Below the pieces are notes generated by a model, which had not been told where the DNA came from, did no database searches, and saw only the letters and a program-made list of their open reading frames with translations. From Verrucomicrobiia bacterium (GTDB taxonomy: Bacteria; Verrucomicrobiota; Verrucomicrobiia; Limisphaerales; JAUIHU01), in the NCBI GenBank assembly GCA_030432175.1, contig JAUIHU010000088.1, positions 1-10,912 of the forward strand: a DNA stretch of 10,912 bases, given 5' to 3'. Shown piece after piece: positions 7,934-10,912 of this stretch (position 1 is its first letter; each line of letters opens with the position of its first letter). The position numbers and the translations under genes are program-made.

Positions 7934-7950
7934 TCGGCATGAAGTTTGCT
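7934..7950 (+). promoter_or_regulatory. Candidate sigma-54 (-24/-12) promoter directed at ddl
   Basis: TCGGCATGAAGTTTGCT matches the consensus YTGGCACGRNNNTTGCW at all but two fixed positions (C for T before GG, T for C after GGCA). The essential GG (7936-7937) and GC (7948-7949) are separated by exactly 10 bases. Transcription would start near 7961 and run rightward into ddl with a leader of about 238 bases. It is the only GG-N10-GC match of this quality I found on either strand of this intergenic region. No experimental support; judged by eye. Confidence 0.45.
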
Positions 7951-8030
7951 AGTTAATACGTAAATTATCTGCTTGTTGATCAATTTCACCATTAATCCAG
8001 ATACACTCGGAAAAGTTATCCCGTTCGGGA

Positions 8031-8085
8031 GAATTTTGAAGCAGGTGGCTAGTTCCTCATATTTCAACAGGTCCACTTCAAATTC
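8031..8085. repeat. Imperfect long inverted repeat in the presumed ddl leader
   Basis: GAATTTTGAAG (8031-8041) pairs with CTTCAAATTC (8076-8085) with one bulged T. After a four-base bulge, TGG (8046-8048) can continue with CCA (8073-8075), leaving a loop of about 24 bases. No U-run follows, so it is not a terminator. It could be an RNA stem-loop in a leader transcribed from the 7934-7950 promoter, or a protein-binding site in DNA. It does not match a riboswitch class I recognise. Confidence 0.35.
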
Positions 8086-8106
8086 TCATTCCAGCCGCTC
8101 CACATA

Positions 8107-8202
8107 ATGGGAATTACTTCTGATATGTTCTATTCTCCATTCGGATCATTCCTTATCGGCAGCTTGATTTTTAACTCAATACTCGTCATGGATTCTGAAT
8201 GA
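8107..8202 (+). CDS. Possible 31-residue hydrophobic leader peptide overlapping ddl start
   Basis: An ATG at 8107 opens 31 codons ending in a TGA that overlaps the ddl ATG as ATGA (8199-8202), the classic geometry for translational coupling. The product contains a hydrophobic stretch (FGSFLIGSLIFNSILVM, about 12-28) long enough for a membrane segment. There is no Shine-Dalgarno sequence, an open frame this short is common by chance, and no family is recognised. It is listed because of the exact stop-start overlap, not because coding is shown. Confidence 0.2.
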   Translation: MGITSDMFYSPFGSFLIGSLIFNSILVMDSE

Positions 8203-9128
8203 AAAAGAAAGTGTTAGTGGCTATGGGGGGAACTTCATCCGAGCGGGAAGTGTCATTGAAAACAGGCGCTGCAGTTTGTGACGCTTTGACTGCAATGGGG
8301 CATTCCGTGACTTCGTGGGATCCTGCGGATGGGATCCCTCAAACGAGGTCAGCATGGGATGAGTTAATTTGTGGTCAAGATGTTGTTTTTTTGGCGCTGC
8401 ATGGAAGATTTGGAGAAGACGGTCAGTTGCAAAGCCAGCTGGAGTCTTTGCAAATTCCATTTACCGGCTGTGGGTCAACGGCCAGCTCACTTGCGTTTGA
8501 TAAAGTTGCCACCAAACGAAAATGGAGAGAAGCGGGTTTATTGACCGCTGATTTTGTCTCATTTGATTCCAAAGAAACTCCATTTCCTGATGCTCTGGGG
8601 AAACCGTTTGTTGTGAAGCCAGCCTGTGAAGGATCGAGTGTAGGACTTTATTTTGTGGAATCCCAGGCAGAGTGGAGTCAAGCGGTGGAAGCGATCCTAA
8701 AACTCGATCGTTGTGGTCTGGCTGAACAAAAAATTGAAGGTCGCGAGATCACTGTGGGTGTTTTAGAAGGGAAAGCTTTGCCCATCGTGGAAATTCGCCC
8801 CCGGACCGGGGTTTATGATTACAAGAACAAGTACACGGCCGGGGCTACGGAATATCTTTGCCCAGCGCCCTTTGATGCTGGATTGACTGAGGAAATCCAG
8901 AGGATTGGAGAAAAAGCTTTTGCGGCAGTCGGAGCCAGGGATTACGCCAGAGTTGACATGATTGTGACTGAAGAGAGATCGCCTTTTTTGCTGGAAATCA
9001 ATACTTTGCCCGGGATGACCGAAACCAGTTTGCTTCCCAAAGCAGCGCAGGCAGCTGGAATTAGTTTCAAATCGTTGTGCAATAAAATGGTAGAAATGGC
9101 TGTCTATCGCAGCCAGGCAGTAAAGTGA
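8199..9128 (+). CDS. ddl: D-alanine--D-alanine ligase
   Basis: Cytoplasmic ATP-grasp enzyme that joins two D-alanines for the peptidoglycan pentapeptide. The 309 residues match the short DdlB type (E. coli DdlB is 306). Catalytic landmarks are GGTSSEREVSL with Glu15, LHGRFGEDG (67-75), the ATP-binding Lys140 in VVKPACEGSSVG with Ser146, Tyr212 in YDYKNKY (the Tyr typical of D-Ala-D-Ala rather than D-Ala-D-Lac ligases), Arg251 in YARVD, and EINTLPGMTETSLLP (266-280) with the metal ligand Asn268 and Ser277. It is the first gene of the rightward division cluster; murC and murB, often just upstream, are replaced by the divergent rpoN. No good ribosome binding site is seen. Its TGA is overlapped by the next frame's GTG (GTGA). 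Confidence 0.97.
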   Translation: MKKKVLVAMGGTSSEREVSLKTGAAVCDALTAMGHSVTSWDPADGIPQTRSAWDELICGQDVVFLALHGRFGEDGQLQSQLESLQIPFTGCGSTASSLAFDKVATKRKWREAGLLTADFVSFDSKETPFPDALGKPFVVKPACEGSSVGLYFVESQAEWSQAVEAILKLDRCGLAEQKIEGREITVGVLEGKALPIVEIRPRTGVYDYKNKYTAGATEYLCPAPFDAGLTEEIQRIGEKAFAAVGARDYARVDMIVTEERSPFLLEINTLPGMTETSLLPKAAQAAGISFKSLCNKMVEMAVYRSQAVK

Positions 9129-9301
9129 TCTTCCTTCAATTTGCTGCTTGTTACAAAGCCCTGAATTTTGGAAGGTTGGAAGGTCGCGTGATCACAGTTA
9201 GTCAAAAACTGGAATTGGATTTTGATTCGCGATTTTTTGTTTTTAGTAATCGAACACAGATCATTGAAACCATCCCAAACGCCCTGATGAATGACATTTG
9301 A
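9125..9301 (+). CDS. Possible small protein (58 aa) bridging ddl and ftsQ
   Basis: A GTG at 9125 overlaps the ddl TGA as GTGA, and the frame stays open for 58 codons to a TGA at 9299-9301, overlapping the first 11 bases of ftsQ. An AGG lies about 7 bases before the GTG. The predicted product starts MIFLQFAACYKALNFGRLEG and ends ETIPNALMNDI. It has alternating charged and hydrophobic residues (VSQKLELDFDSRFFVFSN) suggestive of beta strands, with no clear signal peptide, membrane segment or recognised family. The tight overlaps at both ends, filling an otherwise unexplained 162-base gap in a compact operon, favour a real gene; the short length, the GTG start and the lack of any recognised relative argue for caution. 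Confidence 0.45.
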   Translation: MIFLQFAACYKALNFGRLEGRVITVSQKLELDFDSRFFVFSNRTQIIETIPNALMNDI

Positions 9302-10250
9302 ATCTCCAGATTCTGTGACTCCAGCAAAACAGCCCGGAAAACGATCCGCTATTTTTCAGCCGCGCGATCCAGGAAAAGTCAGGCGCCGAGCTATCCTTAG
9401 GCATCTCCTTGGGATGTGTCTTGCAGCTTTTGTAGGGGCGTTACTGGCGGCAACAGCTTTGGTCGCCTGGAAATGGGGTCAGGAAAAGTACAGCCAGGCC
9501 AGCGAGGCTTTCGTGGTTAAAAAAATAGAGGTGCTCAATGATGGGATGTTGAGCCGACAGCGGATCCTGGGCTTTGCTGAAGTTAGTGAAAATGCCAATC
9601 TGCTTTCTCTGGACCTCCTACATATTCAAAATCGGTTGGAGAAGTTAACCTTCATTGAAAAGGCTTCTGTGGAGCGAGAACTTCCCAACATTTTAAAAAT
9701 CAGAGTTTGGGAAAGGCGACCTGAGCTGGTTTGGAACAAGCGACCCGAGAAGCCAATTCCCAGAGATTTTTTCTCTTTGTCCAGGCAGGAACAGAAACAA
9801 ATTATTCAATCTCTGCTGTTTGTTGACCAGGAAGGATTTGCGCTCAATGCGCCGATTGAATGGTACCTGCCTCATGGGCCAGTGCATAAGTGCCTCGAAA
9901 TTATCGATGCAAATGAAAACTGGTTGATCCCTGGCAAGATAACATCCGAACCTTTAATCAAAAGAGCTTTGGATTTGAAACGCTTTCTTGATCGAAATCC
10001 GACCGTCCTGAATATCCAGGTGAATCGAATCAGTTTTAGTGAACCACGCACATTGCAGGTAATTGACAATCAAGGTGGGAAAGTGGTTTTCTCAAAGGAC
10101 CATTTGGAACTGAGTTTGATGCAATGGATGAGAGTCGCAGAGGTAGGCAGGCTTTCTGGCAAGCGAATTCAGTTTATGGATTTAACTATTACAAATAATT
10201 GTCCGGTTATCTGGGAGGACTTACCGGATGTAGCTTCAATGAAACAATAA
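9291..10250 (+). CDS. ftsQ: Cell division protein FtsQ
   Basis: Bitopic membrane protein that, as part of the FtsQ-FtsB-FtsL complex, links the Z-ring to septal peptidoglycan synthesis. 319 residues with the expected order: a basic cytoplasmic tail (1-35, KVRRRAILRH), one transmembrane helix (about 38-60, LLGMCLAAFVGALLAATALVAW), and a periplasmic POTRA domain (about 74-144: FVVKKIEVLNDGMLSRQRIL, then FIEKASVERELPNILKIRVWERRPE). The beta domain follows (about 145-310), with VNRISFSEPRTLQVIDNQGG and a long insertion-like segment around 150-205. Identification rests on topology, the POTRA pattern and position between ddl and ftsA, because FtsQ sequences diverge strongly. The ATG at 9291 has no strong Shine-Dalgarno sequence; translation may be coupled to the small frame that ends at 9301. 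Confidence 0.9.
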   Translation: MTFESPDSVTPAKQPGKRSAIFQPRDPGKVRRRAILRHLLGMCLAAFVGALLAATALVAWKWGQEKYSQASEAFVVKKIEVLNDGMLSRQRILGFAEVSENANLLSLDLLHIQNRLEKLTFIEKASVERELPNILKIRVWERRPELVWNKRPEKPIPRDFFSLSRQEQKQIIQSLLFVDQEGFALNAPIEWYLPHGPVHKCLEIIDANENWLIPGKITSEPLIKRALDLKRFLDRNPTVLNIQVNRISFSEPRTLQVIDNQGGKVVFSKDHLELSLMQWMRVAEVGRLSGKRIQFMDLTITNNCPVIWEDLPDVASMKQ

Positions 10251-10271
10251 TCGATTCTTGCTTCAAATCTT

Positions 10272-10912
10272 ATGCCAAGGAAATCGGGGTATCTTCTAGG
10301 ACTGGAAATCGGTGTGTGTCACCTGCGTGCCGTCATGGCTGAAATGGATCCTGCGGGAAGGCTCCGAATTTTGGGTGTGGGTGAGACGGATTCATCAGGA
10401 TGCAGGAAAGGTGACATTATTGATGTCGCTAAAGTTGAAACCGGTATCCGTAAAGTAGTTGCGGAAGCTGAACAGGAATCGGATCTGGAAGCACGCAGAA
10501 TTGCCCTTTGTTTTAGCGGGGACCATGTTCGTGGATTCACCCATGTCGGATCCCACCCAGTCTTGTCTCCTGCACATGAAATCACATCAGAGGACATACG
10601 CCTGGTAACAAGGAATGCAAAAACCGTCACACTGCCCCCGGACAGTTATGTTGCCCATATCGTCCCACAACTCTTTTCGCTGGACGGAAAAACTCAAGTC
10701 GTAAATCCCATAGGCATGCTGGCGCATCGCCTGGAACTCAGCGCGCTGATTGTATATGCCAACAAACATCGGGTTGGCACATCTGTTCACGTATTGAAAC
10801 AGTTGCATCTGGACGTTCATCGACTTGTTTTTAAAGGGATAGCCTCAGCGAAGATGGTTGTCTCTAGGGACCAGGAAGAGCTGGGCGCTCTGGTTATAGA
10901 TCTGGGAGCCGG
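10272..10912 (+). CDS. ftsA: Cell division protein FtsA (3' end cut by window edge)
   Basis: Actin-like ATPase that tethers FtsZ to the membrane. The first 213 codons are present from the ATG at 10272, 21 bases after ftsQ. The actin fold opens with GYLLGLEIGVCHLRAVMAE (6-24, phosphate-1 region). The FtsA-specific 1C domain lies at about 80-165, with CFSGDHVRGFTHVG, EITSEDIRLVTRNA, HIVPQLFSLDGKTQVVNPIGM and HRLELSALIVYAN. The phosphate-2 region ALVIDLGAG begins at about 206, at the window end. Phosphate-1 is unusual: other FtsA proteins have IGT(S/A)KV, while this one has IGVCHL. The membrane-targeting C-terminal helix is outside the window. ftsZ would be expected next. Confidence 0.93.
   Translation, partial: MPRKSGYLLGLEIGVCHLRAVMAEMDPAGRLRILGVGETDSSGCRKGDIIDVAKVETGIRKVVAEAEQESDLEARRIALCFSGDHVRGFTHVGSHPVLSPAHEITSEDIRLVTRNAKTVTLPPDSYVAHIVPQLFSLDGKTQVVNPIGMLAHRLELSALIVYANKHRVGTSVHVLKQLHLDVHRLVFKGIASAKMVVSRDQEELGALVIDLGA

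Larger units (their letters stand above)
7892..8198. other. Divergent intergenic region between rpoN and ddl
   Basis: 307 AT-richer bases without an established gene, serving both divergent transcripts. Contents seen: a sigma-54-type promoter match towards ddl (7934-7950); a palindrome TTGATCAA (7976-7983); a short TCCC-GTTC-GGGA hairpin (8019-8030); a long imperfect inverted repeat (8031-8085); and a 31-codon reading frame ending on the ddl start (8107-8202). For rpoN, a leftward TTGATC (-35) and TATTAA (-10) occur near 7983 and 7957, but their 19-base spacing is too wide to be convincing. No strong sigma-70-type promoter was found close to ddl. Confidence 0.6.

Noticed and set aside
7507..7956. 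149-codon + strand frame running out of rpoN into the intergenic region
   Set aside because: It is mostly antisense to the conserved region I and II of sigma-54, and its product is rich in low-complexity Ala/Pro with no family resemblance.
8318..8339. GGGATCC...GGATCCC inverted repeat early in ddl
   Set aside because: It arises from codons for the Asp-Pro and Gly-Ile-Pro residues around WDPADGIP; there is no U-run and no sign of function.
10775..10790. TGGCAC inside ftsA as a sigma-54 -24 box
   Set aside because: The downstream half is TTCAC rather than TTGC at the required distance, and it lies within conserved FtsA coding sequence.
1..10912. CRISPR arrays, insertion sequences, tRNA or rRNA genes, defence or phage genes
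   Set aside because: No regularly spaced repeats, transposase-like products, terminal repeats or RNA gene signatures were seen; the gene content is housekeeping.

Overview
The window is a stretch of ordinary bacterial chromosome. It has one long leftward run of six genes (positions 1-7891) facing a rightward cell-wall and division operon (8199 to the right edge). The best guess for the organism is a Gram-negative member of the PVC group, most likely Verrucomicrobiota. This rests on four things: exported proteins with Sec-type or lipoprotein-like signals, a hypothetical protein that resembles PVC proteins of unknown function, weak or absent Shine-Dalgarno sequences at most starts, and a divergent FtsQ/FtsA pair in ddl-ftsQ-ftsA order. 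That placement is inference from recall, not from a search.

Leftward strand, in order of transcription: rpoN (sigma-54), then a double-domain CbiX-like chelatase-family protein whose GTG start directly abuts the rpoN stop. Next come a hypothetical exported protein with a Cys/His/Asp-rich C-terminal patch, a C-terminal processing protease (S41 family), aroB (3-dehydroquinate synthase), a secreted alpha/beta-hydrolase carrying an N-terminal fibronectin-III-like domain, and, cut by the left edge, a winged-helix protein of the Lrp/AsnC or siroheme-decarboxylase type. Gaps are 0 to about 80 bases, so several of these genes may be co-transcribed.

Rightward strand: ddl (D-Ala-D-Ala ligase), a previously uncalled 58-codon reading frame that overlaps ddl by 4 bases and ftsQ by 11, then ftsQ and the first 213 codons of ftsA. 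This is the distal part of a division and cell wall (dcw) cluster. The murC/murB genes that often precede ddl are not here; the divergent rpoN takes their place.

The 307-base region between rpoN and ddl is the most interesting non-coding part. It holds a good match to a sigma-54 -24/-12 promoter (7934-7950) pointing at ddl, about 120 bases beyond the divergent rpoN start region's first codons, followed by a long imperfect inverted repeat (8031-8085) and a 31-codon hydrophobic reading frame whose stop overlaps the ddl start (ATGA). If real, the sigma-54 gene sits back to back with a sigma-54-dependent promoter for peptidoglycan and division genes. No mobile elements, CRISPR arrays, tRNA or rRNA genes were seen.
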